A stretch of 40,300 nucleotides of DNA. Origin: Polyangiaceae bacterium (GTDB taxonomy: Bacteria; Myxococcota_A; Polyangia; Nannocystales; Nannocystaceae). Shown in pieces: positions 23,673 through 30,903 of this stretch. The notes beneath the pieces are model-generated. The model did not search any database, had not been told where the DNA came from, and saw only the letters and a program-made list of their open reading frames with translations. The stretch covers positions 1 through 40,300 of the forward strand of contig JALSIN010000441.1 of the NCBI GenBank assembly GCA_026989935.1, given 5' to 3'. Position 1 is the first letter of the stretch, and every line of letters begins with the position of its first letter. A program made the translations under genes and the position numbers.

Positions 23673-25193
23673 ATGGTCGCCGGGATGCTCCTCGGCCGGG
23701 GCGGCCTGGCCGCCGCCGCTGTGCTCGCTCCCGGCGACACGACCCCCGTCGCCGGGCTCGCCCCTGGAGACGCCACCCCCGCCGGCGCACCGAGCCCGAA
23801 GGGCCCGGGGCGCACCGCGCCCGGATCGGCCCAGGGGGATCACCCCGCGCCCGAACGTCCCCCTCCGGCCTCGTCGCCGCCCCCCTCCGCCGCCGTGCCG
23901 GCCGACCCGGCGCCGCCCCTGGTGGAGACGGCGCGCCCGAGGCCCGAACCGACCGCCCCGAACGCACGAGCCGCCGGCACGCGCGCCGCCCGGACCGGGC
24001 CGCCCGGCGGCGCCCCCCACCCGCTCATCCGGGACCGCCTCGCCGGCACGGCGCGGCTGGTCGGGGCGTACCTGCACGTGCCGGACCTCGACCCCGGGGA
24101 CGAGGCCGTGGCCTCGGCCGTGCTGCGGGCGGTGGGCACCCTCGACCTCGGGCGTTCCGTCCATACGGAGATCAACCTCTTCGCCCGGTTCGATCGGACC
24201 CCCGCCGCCCCGGCCCTCGCCAGCGCCTTCAACACGGGCGCCGTCCTCGGCAGCGTCTACCGCTACCCGAACGCCTCGGCCGAGTTCTGGCGCGACGGCT
24301 CGGTAGTGGGCGAGGTCGGGGTGGATCGGTTCGCGGCGAGCGTGACCGCCGGCCCCGTGGTGGTGACCGCGGGTCGTTTCGCGGCCGGCCACTCCGTCAT
24401 GACGCTCGCCACGGTCAACGACTTCTTCGCGCCGTTCAACAGCACGTCCCTCAACCCGCTGTACAAGTCCGGCGTGGACGCGCTGCGCGTGGCCGTCGGG
24501 GTGGGGGCGCTCGGCCAGGTCGAGGTCTTCGGCGCCCTGGGATACGACGGCGCCCGCCCCGTGGCGCGACGAAGTGCACTGCTCGGCCGTGCGAGCCTGA
24601 CGGCCTGGAACGTCGAGTGGGCCGTGCTCGGCGGCCGCGTGGCCGAGCGGTTCGTGGCCGGCGGGTCGATCCAGGGAGATGTCGGCCCCGTGGGCGTGCG
24701 CGCCGAAGGCCACGTGGGCGTGCCCGACCGCGACGGGGACGGCCGCAAGGACGGCGGCGAGGCGGTGTACGGGCGTCTTTCGGCCGGCCCGAACCTTCGG
24801 TTCGACTGGCACGACGTCGCCCTGTCGGCCGAGTACGTCTACCTGTCCGACGGTGCGAAGGGCGGCGCGCAGATCTTGGCGCGGGCCGGGCGCTTCTTCC
24901 CCGACGACCTGCCGTACCTCGGCCGCCACTACGTCGCCCTCGCCGCCTCGATGGAGCTTACGGGGCTGTTGCGCATGGCCCCCTTCGCCTTCGTCAACGC
25001 GGGCGACGGGTCGGGGATCGCCGGCGACGTGCTCACCTTGAGCCTCGGCGACGAGTCGGAGTTGAACCTGGGCGTGTACGTGCCGTGGGGCAAGGCGCCT
25101 CGTTCGGAGACGGGCGGGGCCCTGCCGGCGCTGCGCAGCGAGTTCGGCGCCGTGCCGCTGGCCGCGTACCTGGAGACGCGGGCCTACTTCTGA
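23673..25193 (+). CDS. Outer-membrane beta-barrel (porin-like) protein
   Basis: 506 residues. After a short signal peptide comes a Pro/Ala-rich region (to about residue 115). The remainder is a repeating pattern of amphipathic strands and tight turns: ARLVGAYLHVPDLDPGDEAV, LDLGRSVHTEINLFARFDR, VVVTAGRFAAGHSVMTLATV, LRFDWHDVALSAEYVYL, and a final strand ending in Phe (ETRAYF), as outer-membrane barrels do. A DRDGDGRKDGGE segment resembles an acidic calcium-binding loop. A porin or phosphate/alginate-type channel is possible, but I cannot pick a family. ATG at 23673 has GGAGGAG 14 nt upstream; GTG at 23670 is also possible. It converges with the next gene, overlapping it by 10 bp. Confidence 0.75.
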   Translation: MVAGMLLGRGGLAAAAVLAPGDTTPVAGLAPGDATPAGAPSPKGPGRTAPGSAQGDHPAPERPPPASSPPPSAAVPADPAPPLVETARPRPEPTAPNARAAGTRAARTGPPGGAPHPLIRDRLAGTARLVGAYLHVPDLDPGDEAVASAVLRAVGTLDLGRSVHTEINLFARFDRTPAAPALASAFNTGAVLGSVYRYPNASAEFWRDGSVVGEVGVDRFAASVTAGPVVVTAGRFAAGHSVMTLATVNDFFAPFNSTSLNPLYKSGVDALRVAVGVGALGQVEVFGALGYDGARPVARRSALLGRASLTAWNVEWAVLGGRVAERFVAGGSIQGDVGPVGVRAEGHVGVPDRDGDGRKDGGEAVYGRLSAGPNLRFDWHDVALSAEYVYLSDGAKGGAQILARAGRFFPDDLPYLGRHYVALAASMELTGLLRMAPFAFVNAGDGSGIAGDVLTLSLGDESELNLGVYVPWGKAPRSETGGALPALRSEFGAVPLAAYLETRAYF

Positions 25194-26005
25194 TCCCGCC
25201 GGGCACCGCCCCGGCAGTCCGGAAACGAGGCCTCGAACGAGATCTCGATCTGCCGGTCGAGGACGTCTGCCGGCACACCGTCGGGCCGGGGGAAGCGGGC
25301 GCGGTACACGGCCCGGGCCCGGTCGCACGCCCCGGCGCGGGCGAAGCACGCGGCCCCCGTGTGAAACAGCGCCGCAGCGCCCCCCTCGATCGCCGGGTCC
25401 TCGCGCTCGGCCTCGGCGAGCCGCGGCAACAGGTCGTCTACGAGGGCCAGCAGCGCGTCGCAGTGCGCCGGGCCTCGCGGGTCGAGGTAGGCGGCGCGCG
25501 AAAGGTCGAAAAACGCCGTGCGCAGCCGTTCGGCGGGGCTCGCATCACCGCCGCGGCAGTGCAGGGCCGCGAGGTTCGCGGCGACCTGGCGCGCGCCTTC
25601 CTCCGACATGCCGCCGTAACGCACGTACCAGGCGGCCGCCATCGCCTTGCCCTCCGCACAACGCCCGGCCTCCATCGTGCACTGGGCGCGCACGACGGCG
25701 TAGCTTTCGGCAAGATCCGGCACCTGGGCCGCAAGGGCGTCGAGGTCGGCCAGGCAGCCCGGGCCGTCGTGGTGTGCGAGGCGGGCCTGGGCCGACAGGG
25801 CGAGCGACGCGACGGCGCCCAGCAGGGTCCGATCGTCGTCCGGGGTTCGGTTTCGCCGCGCACCGCCACCTGCGGCCCCTGCCATCGAACCCGGTTCGTG
25901 GGCCATGGCGTGCGGCCGCGTCGTCGGAGCCACGCCCGCAGGACAGCCCGCGCCGGCCAGGCACGTCGCGGCGACTACCGCGCGCTGGAACCGGTTCCCT
26001 TGCAT
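25184..26005 (-). CDS. Cys-containing TPR-like lipoprotein (short paralogue)
   Basis: 273 residues. The signal peptide ends near AGAGC, consistent with a lipoprotein. The rest is helical with paired cysteines. It aligns clearly with the C-terminal half of the next gene upstream: GPGCLADLDALAA with GAGCLRELDAHDR, CTMEAGRCAEGK with CVMKAGKCNAGK, HCDALLALVDDLLPR with FCDERYAAVKRLLPR, CFARAGACDRARAVYRA with CYQRAGDCDKAWQAYQE. The shared Cys positions suggest disulfides between helices of a TPR-like solenoid. It starts inside the upstream gene (31-nt overlap), so they are co-expressed. The function is unknown. Confidence 0.75.
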   Translation of the reverse strand: MQGNRFQRAVVAATCLAGAGCPAGVAPTTRPHAMAHEPGSMAGAAGGGARRNRTPDDDRTLLGAVASLALSAQARLAHHDGPGCLADLDALAAQVPDLAESYAVVRAQCTMEAGRCAEGKAMAAAWYVRYGGMSEEGARQVAANLAALHCRGGDASPAERLRTAFFDLSRAAYLDPRGPAHCDALLALVDDLLPRLAEAEREDPAIEGGAAALFHTGAACFARAGACDRARAVYRARFPRPDGVPADVLDRQIEISFEASFPDCRGGARRDQK

Positions 26006-27495
26006 TTTCGTACGATCGCCTCGAAGCCGCCGCGCAGGACCGAGGCGCGCTGCTCCTGCGCCACGTTCGCCACGGTGTCGGCGGCGACCTCCTGGTAGGC
26101 CTGCCACGCCTTGTCGCAGTCGCCGGCCCGCTGGTAGCAAAGCGGCACCACGGTCACGAGAGATTTCTTTGCGTCGCGGATCTGCACGTCGTCCTCGTCG
26201 CGCGGCTTCGCCCGCGGCAACAGGCGTTTGACCGCGGCGTAGCGCTCGTCGCAAAAGGCCACCGTCTTGCGGCTCGTGAACGCGGCGTCTTGCAGCTCCA
26301 CCAGCGCCTTGCGCAGGGCGTCGGTCGGGTCCATCGCCCCCTCGCAGTACTTGGCGGCATAGGCGTCCACGGTACGATCGATCTTCTCCGGCCCGGCCTG
26401 GGCGAAGGCGGGCTGTCGTTCGAGAGTCTTGCGCATCTGGACCTTGCCGGCGTTGCACTTGCCCGCCTTCATCACGCACATGGCCCGCGTGATCGCGAAG
26501 GGCGAGGCCGGATCCGTGGACTTGTGCTTCGGGTCGAGCCTGTCGTGGGCGTCGAGCTCACGCAGGCACCCCGCGCCGTCGCCCGCGGTGAGTTTGGCGC
26601 TGGCCGCCTCCACGCGCGCCCGCGCCTCGTCGCTCATGGCGAGCTTTCGATCCACGATCGCGGCGGCCGAGAGCGTCTTCGGCGTGTCGGGAGCATCCAT
26701 GGCGGCGGCCTCCGGCGAGCGGCCGGAGCGGATCTTTCGCAGGTGGAGGCGGATCGGCGCCTTGCACCCGGCCACCTCCGTGGCCGCATCGGAGCGGCAG
26801 GCGGACAGGTCACCACCCTGTTTGTCGGCGCGATAGTGACTGTGGCGGCTGCCGCCCGCCCCGAAGCCGTAGACGCTCCCCCCGGCGCTGGCGTCGAACT
26901 CGTTGGCCGACCCCAACGAGAAGGCGCCAAGGTTGTAGGCATAGACGAAGTGCGTCGCGTCCTCGCAGCCGTAGCGCCCTTCGAGGTCCGCGGCATAGAC
27001 GGCGTCCCGGCTGGCATAGCGGGTGCCGGCCACGTAGTACTCCATGCGGAAGCGCTCGCCGCCGGCCACGCGCGCCCCCAGGGTCGCCTTGCCCAGCGGC
27101 AGCTTGGCGTAGAGGTCCCCCTCGTTGGCGATGTCGATGACCTCGAGCTGGCCGGTCGTCCATTCCACGGGCTTGTACGCCCCCTGTTCGCCGCGGATGC
27201 TGTCGTTCTTGCACTCGTCGAGGATCGTCAGCGAGCACCCCTCGTAGTGCACGAAGACGATGTCGCTGGCCGCCAGCGACTCGAACGAGGACATCTGCGT
27301 GGCGTCCCACTCGATGACGAACGGCTTGTCGTGCCCGTCGGGGTTGCAGCGGTTCTTGCCGGCGTAGGTCTCGTCCATCAGGCGCGACTGCCCCGACGCC
27401 CGCAACCCCGAGGTCTGCTTGAGCTTGCAGCCCGGGGCCGCGGCGACGCACACGAGCACGCAGGCGGCGAGCACGAGTTCCTTCCATGCGTCCAT
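25975..27495 (-). CDS. Two-domain lipoprotein with a TPR-like C-terminal half
   Basis: 506 residues. A signal peptide ends in AAAPGC (Cys23), so it is a lipoprotein. Residues about 25-270 form an unrecognised domain with MDETYAGKNRCNPDGHDKPF, FVIEWDATQMSSFE, a Gly/Ser-rich stretch (GSVYGFGAGGSRHSHYRAD) and several cysteines. Residues about 290-500 are helical and homologous to the whole mature part of the gene downstream. The N-terminal domain has strand-rich pieces such as FRMEYYVAGTRY, which resemble a binding domain. I chose the start at 27495 (MDAWKE), before the signal peptide; upstream in-frame sequence is Arg/Pro-rich. It leads a two-gene transcript with the short paralogue. The role is unknown, probably in the cell envelope. 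Confidence 0.8.
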   Translation of the reverse strand: MDAWKELVLAACVLVCVAAAPGCKLKQTSGLRASGQSRLMDETYAGKNRCNPDGHDKPFVIEWDATQMSSFESLAASDIVFVHYEGCSLTILDECKNDSIRGEQGAYKPVEWTTGQLEVIDIANEGDLYAKLPLGKATLGARVAGGERFRMEYYVAGTRYASRDAVYAADLEGRYGCEDATHFVYAYNLGAFSLGSANEFDASAGGSVYGFGAGGSRHSHYRADKQGGDLSACRSDAATEVAGCKAPIRLHLRKIRSGRSPEAAAMDAPDTPKTLSAAAIVDRKLAMSDEARARVEAASAKLTAGDGAGCLRELDAHDRLDPKHKSTDPASPFAITRAMCVMKAGKCNAGKVQMRKTLERQPAFAQAGPEKIDRTVDAYAAKYCEGAMDPTDALRKALVELQDAAFTSRKTVAFCDERYAAVKRLLPRAKPRDEDDVQIRDAKKSLVTVVPLCYQRAGDCDKAWQAYQEVAADTVANVAQEQRASVLRGGFEAIVRKCKGTGSSAR

Positions 27496-27605
27496 GCGCC
27501 CGCACGATAGAGGGCGACCCCCGCCGCGGCAACCGCCCGCCCCGGCGTCCCTGGAGCCAGGATCGTCCCGGGCCGCGGCCGCAGCGGGGCGCGGCGGGTC
27601 CGGGG

Positions 27606-27872
27606 TCAGGCCGGCGGCGTCCCCACGCCCGCCGCCTGCAGGGTTGCCCGATCCACGCCGCGACCGGCGCAACAGTCGGCCAGCTTGCCGTCCACGACGA
27701 CGGCGGGCACGGAGTGGATCCCGAGCTGCTTGGCGCGCGCGGCCACCTGCGGGTCGCGCATGTCGAGGACCTCGACGGTGCAGCCGCTGCAAGCCAGATC
27801 CTGCACCAGGTCGATGGCCTCGTCGCACGCGGGACAGCCGGCGCTGAAGATCTCGATGGTACGGGCTGCCAT
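27606..27872 (-). CDS. Small thioredoxin/glutaredoxin-like protein of the mercury operon
   Basis: 88 residues. The fold begins TIEIFSAGCPACDEAI with the redox pair Cys13/Cys16, has the cis-proline segment GIHSVPAVVVDG and then an extra Cys pair Cys67-Cys68 in LADCCAGRG; Cys28 and Cys31 add another CxxC (ACSGC). Such small proteins accompany mercury and arsenic genes and may shuttle metal or reduce disulfides in the cytoplasm. There is no signal peptide. The start at 27872 has AAAGGAA upstream in a notably AT-rich 23-bp spacer after the transporter gene. It is the last gene of the merR operon. Confidence 0.85.
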   Translation of the reverse strand: MAARTIEIFSAGCPACDEAIDLVQDLACSGCTVEVLDMRDPQVAARAKQLGIHSVPAVVVDGKLADCCAGRGVDRATLQAAGVGTPPA

Positions 27873-27895
27873 GATGTCGTTCCTTTCTTTGTTTT

Positions 27896-28687
27896 CTATT
27901 CGGGGTTCGGGTCGGACGGACCGCCGCAGCAGGGCGCGGCGGGGGCGGAGGTGGTCGCCGGTGCGCAGCACGGTCGGACGGCGATCGGCGGCGCAAGGCC
28001 CCCGCGCGGCCACGCGTTCCAGACCGACGCGGCCATCAGCAGCCCCACGCCGGCGAACATCGCGGGGTCGCTCTCGAAGTGAAACTTGCCGACGAGCAGC
28101 ACGGCCGACGCGAGGCTCCCGAGCACCAGGGGACCGTAGCCGTGGCGGCGGTCGGCGCGAAAGCCGAGGAAGAACAGGGCCACCACGAGGAAGGCGGCGG
28201 TCCAGGCGAACAGGATCCGGCTGTCGATGAGGAAGCCCACCCCGAGGGAGCCGAGGAAGCCGGCGTAGGCGGGCCAGCAGGCCGGACAGGCCACCTTCGG
28301 CAGCAGCCCGATCCCCACCGCCGGCGCGGCGGCCAGGACGCTCTGCCAGCGGGGACGCGACGGGGGCGGCGCGCCCGCGGCGGTCGCCCCCGCCCGCAGG
28401 GCCGCGGCGACGGTCTCCACGTCGGGCACCCCGGCGAGCGTGCCGTCGGCCCGCACGTACGTGCGGCAGGCCTCGCCTTGCGAGGGCGGCGCGGCCGTTG
28501 CGTCCCGCCCGTCCACGAGGATCGCGGGGGAGCCGAACGCGGCGTACCCGGGCGGGCAGTCGGGATCTTCGACGCACCACTCGGTCCACCGCACGGGCAA
28601 CCCCACGCGGCGCAGGGCTTCGACCAGCACGCGCCGGGTCGGCTTGACGTTCGGACAGTCTCGGCTCCAGACGAACTCAACGTTCAT
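27896..28687 (-). CDS. Fusion of a thioredoxin-like domain and a MerC-like mercury transporter
   Basis: 263 residues. Residues 1-100 form a thioredoxin-like domain with VEFVWSRDCPNVKPTRR (one Cys at 11 rather than CxxC), GSPAILVDG and EACRTYV. Residues about 112-230 have four membrane helices; the first ends with the MerC-type PKVACPACWPAYAGF (Cys134, Cys137), the expected Hg(II) entry pair. The C-terminal tail carries two vicinal Cys pairs, 240-241 and 253-254, likely metal-binding. The gene starts 11 nt inside merR, so it is co-transcribed. The fusion of a soluble thiol domain with MerC in one chain is the notable feature. The import direction is inferred from MerC. Confidence 0.88.
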   Translation of the reverse strand: MNVEFVWSRDCPNVKPTRRVLVEALRRVGLPVRWTEWCVEDPDCPPGYAAFGSPAILVDGRDATAAPPSQGEACRTYVRADGTLAGVPDVETVAAALRAGATAAGAPPPSRPRWQSVLAAAPAVGIGLLPKVACPACWPAYAGFLGSLGVGFLIDSRILFAWTAAFLVVALFFLGFRADRRHGYGPLVLGSLASAVLLVGKFHFESDPAMFAGVGLLMAASVWNAWPRGGLAPPIAVRPCCAPATTSAPAAPCCGGPSDPNPE

Positions 28688-29087
28688 GATCGGATCCTCC
28701 TTCGAGGGCTGCGAGGATCGGGCAGTCCCCGACCCCGCCGTCGCCCGGGCACGCGCGCGCCAGGGCCTCGAGGGTGCGCTCGATCCGGCGCAGGTCCTCG
28801 ATCTTGGCCCGCACCCCTTCGAGCTTGTGCCGGGCCTTCGCCCGCACCGTGCGGCACGAGCCGTCCGGGTCCGCCCGTAGTTCGAGCAGCTCGCGGATCT
28901 CCCGCAGCGTAAAGCCGAGGGCCTTGGCCCGCGCGATGAAACGCAGCCGATCGACGGTGTCCGCCGGGAACCGGCGATAGCCGTTCGCCGGGTTGCGCGC
29001 CGGCGGCGGCAACAGACCCTCGCGCTCGTAGAAGCGGATCGTCTCCACCCCGACCCCGGCCGCCCGCGCCACGGCCCCGATCGTCAT
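28677..29087 (-). CDS. merR: MerR-family mercury-responsive regulator
   Basis: 136 residues from ATG at 29087. The N-terminal winged helix (TIGAVARAAGVGVETIRFYEREGLL) and RNPANGYRRF are typical MerR DNA-binding elements. The three cysteines Cys78, Cys113 and Cys122 have spacings of 35 and 9, the same as Cys82, Cys117 and Cys126 of Tn501 MerR, the trigonal Hg(II) ligands. So mercury rather than copper, zinc or redox is the likely signal. A longer frame to 29150 lacks these features. It lies first in its operon, downstream of a mer-type promoter, so it controls itself and the two genes after it. Confidence 0.93.
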   Translation of the reverse strand: MTIGAVARAAGVGVETIRFYEREGLLPPPARNPANGYRRFPADTVDRLRFIARAKALGFTLREIRELLELRADPDGSCRTVRAKARHKLEGVRAKIEDLRRIERTLEALARACPGDGGVGDCPILAALEGGSDHER

Positions 29088-29160
29088 CGTGTCCCGACGG
29101 GCCACGTCGCCGGAAACGGGGCGGCGGGCGCTGGCGGGGCGGCTCCTCACGGCGTCTCCC

Positions 29161-29192
29161 AGTCTAGACCCCGTAGTTGACTACGGAGTCAA
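29161..29192 (-). promoter_or_regulatory. mer-type promoter and MerR operator
   Basis: On the minus strand TTGACT (29192-29187) and TAGACT (29166-29161) flank a spacer of 20 bp, too long for unaided RNA polymerase but usual for MerR promoters. The spacer holds the dyad CCGTAG-TCAA-CTACGG (29186-29171). In Tn501 the merT promoter has TTGACT and the dyad CCGTAC-ATGA-GTACGG, so the match is close. Transcription would start near 29153, with merR at 29087. Confidence 0.85.
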
Positions 29193-29197
29193 GAAAA

Positions 29198-29300
29198 AAA
29201 ACGAGCGCCGTCGAGGATCGGTCTCGGACCCGCGCGTGTTCCGGCGGCGCGCCCGGCGCGGAGGGAAGAAAACGAGCGCCGTCGAGGATCGGTCTCGGAC
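29198..29300. repeat. Two 32-bp direct repeats in a 327-bp gap without genes
   Basis: An identical 32-bp sequence (AAAACGAGCGCCGTCGAGGA, then TCGGTCTCGGAC) occurs at 29198-29229 and 29269-29300, 71 bp apart. It sits between the mer promoter and the protease gene (29193-29519), in a stretch otherwise without a supported gene. Its spread elsewhere in the genome is unknown. Two copies do not make a CRISPR array. Confidence 0.75.
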
Positions 29301-29519
29301 GGCGGCCGGGCGGCCGGGCGGCGCGCCCGCACGCTCGCCCGGCCGCGCGGAGATGGAGACCCCTCGAGGCCCGGGGACGCAGCCGGCACAGCGGGCCCAG
29401 ATGGCTCGCTGGCCGGGGGGCCGGCCAGCCTGGCTGGAAGCCGCGCGGGATCGGCGCGCACGACTGGGCGCAAAGAGCGCGGTTGCGCGGGTGCGCTTCG
29501 TGCGTAGGTTGGGGGGGAC

Positions 29520-30347
29520 ATGCGCTGGTCCCGAAACGTCGGCCGTTTCTTCGGCATCGACGTCGATGTCCACCTCTCCTTCCTCCTGCTGCTGGCATGG
29601 GTGGGCATCGGCGCCCTGGTCGATGGCGGCTCGCTCCTGGCGGCGGCGCTCTCCGTCCTGTTCCTCGTGGGCGTCTTCGCTTCGGTGGTGCTGCACGAGC
29701 TCGGACACGCGCTGACCGCCCGGGCCTTCGGGATCCGCACGCGCCGGATCCTCCTGCTCCCCATCGGGGGCATGGCCCAGCTCGAGCGCATGCCGCGCTC
29801 GCCCGTCGTCGAGCTGGTGGTGGCGCTGGCCGGCCCGGCGGTCAGCTTCGCCCTCGGGGGCGTGCTGATGCTCGCGACCGGCGTGCTGGGTGCGGCCTCC
29901 GCCGGCGCCTTGCCCCTCGTGCGCATGTTCTTCGACTCGCTCGCCTACGCGAACCTCGTGCTCGGCGGCTTCAACCTGTTGCCGGCCTTCCCCATGGACG
30001 GCGGCCGCGCGCTGCGGGCCTTCCTCGCCCGGCGCCGCCCCTACCTCCAGGCGACCGAGCTGGCCGTGCGGGTGGGCAAGGTCGTGGCGGTCGTCCTGGC
30101 CTTGGTCGGGATCTGGACGAACCCATGGCTCGTCGCGATTGCGGCCTTCGTGTGGATCGCCGCCTCCGCCGAGCTGCGCGCGATCCGGATCCAGGCCGCC
30201 GCCGAGGCCGCCGCCCGGCGCATGTTCGCGCTCCTCCAGTCACCCCACGGCCCCGTGTACGTGGACCCCTTCTGGGGCCCGGTCCCCCCCGACGCCACGA
30301 TCTACGACACCACCGCCCGGCCCCGGCCGCCGCCGGACCTGCCGTGA
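29520..30347 (+). CDS. Site-2 protease family (M50) metalloprotease
   Basis: 275 residues with about six membrane helices. The zinc motif HELGH has His59, Glu60 and His63 within a helix, and the third ligand motif NLLPAFPMDGGRALR contains Asp160 (with Asn152 and Pro155). These are the intramembrane protease signatures. The enzyme cuts single-pass proteins within the membrane, often anti-sigma factors. No CBS or PDZ domain is fused, and the C-terminal tail of about 40 residues is Pro-rich and cytosolic. The start at 29520 has a G-rich ribosome binding site (TTGGGGGGG). It is isolated on the plus strand. A link to the TPR-type anti-sigma candidate at 2212-3300 is possible but only speculation. 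Confidence 0.93.
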   Translation: MRWSRNVGRFFGIDVDVHLSFLLLLAWVGIGALVDGGSLLAAALSVLFLVGVFASVVLHELGHALTARAFGIRTRRILLLPIGGMAQLERMPRSPVVELVVALAGPAVSFALGGVLMLATGVLGAASAGALPLVRMFFDSLAYANLVLGGFNLLPAFPMDGGRALRAFLARRRPYLQATELAVRVGKVVAVVLALVGIWTNPWLVAIAAFVWIAASAELRAIRIQAAAEAAARRMFALLQSPHGPVYVDPFWGPVPPDATIYDTTARPRPPPDLP

Positions 30348-30490
30348 CGCCGGCACCGGAGGCCTCGCCCGCGTCCCCACCGTCGCAGACGCCCCGGGTG
30401 AACGCGGACCCCGTCGCCACACCCACGGCACGGGTCTTCCCACCCGCGCCGACCACCGCCGCCGCAACCCGGTACCGCGCCCGGGCTCGG
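30348..30490. other. Gap after the protease
   Basis: 143 bp of GC-rich sequence after the site-2 protease with no supported gene or terminator. The stretch from 30348 to 30903 holds at most the doubtful small gene at 30491-30826. Confidence 0.4.
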
Positions 30491-30826
30491 TCAGCGGCCC
30501 CCGATCGGGCCAAAGGCGGCCCTGCCGCCACGCGCCCGCCGCGCGGGCTCGGCGGCCCGTCCCCGGTCGAACCCTGCGGCCGACGAAGACACCGCGCCGG
30601 CCGGCGCCCACGCCTCGATCCGAAGCGCCGCCTGCACCACGAACAGCGCGAGCACGCCGCCGAGCAACACCAGCGGCAGGCCGCGGCGCTCGAACCACGC
30701 CGGCCCCAGCAGGTCTTCGTCGGACACGTGGGGCAGCGGACCCGTCCGGATCCGCGCCGGTCGTCTCGCCTCGAGGGATCGCGCCGCCACCTCTTTCGGT
30801 GTGACCGACCGGCGCGCCACCGGCAA
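30491..30826 (-). CDS. Possible small single-pass membrane protein
   Basis: 111 residues from TTG at 30826 (GTG at 30820 is the next choice). A charged N-terminus (SVTPKEVAARSLEARRPARI) precedes a clear membrane helix (GLPLVLLGGVLALFVVQAAL) and a low-complexity tail. The composition is more protein-like than the shadow frames around it, and it lies 77 bp downstream of the cyclase on the same strand. There is no good ribosome binding site, so this may be false. Confidence 0.35.
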   Translation of the reverse strand: MPVARRSVTPKEVAARSLEARRPARIRTGPLPHVSDEDLLGPAWFERRGLPLVLLGGVLALFVVQAALRIEAWAPAGAVSSSAAGFDRGRAAEPARRARGGRAAFGPIGGR

Positions 30827-30903
30827 GTTTTCGGCGCCCGCGGGCCCTGGATCTGGAGCCAGAAGGTGCGAAGGACCGTTCGCGGCGCCCCGGGGCCGGC
30901 ACG

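Noticed and set aside
29198-29300. CRISPR-like array
   Set aside because: Only two copies, with a 39-bp spacer and no cas genes.
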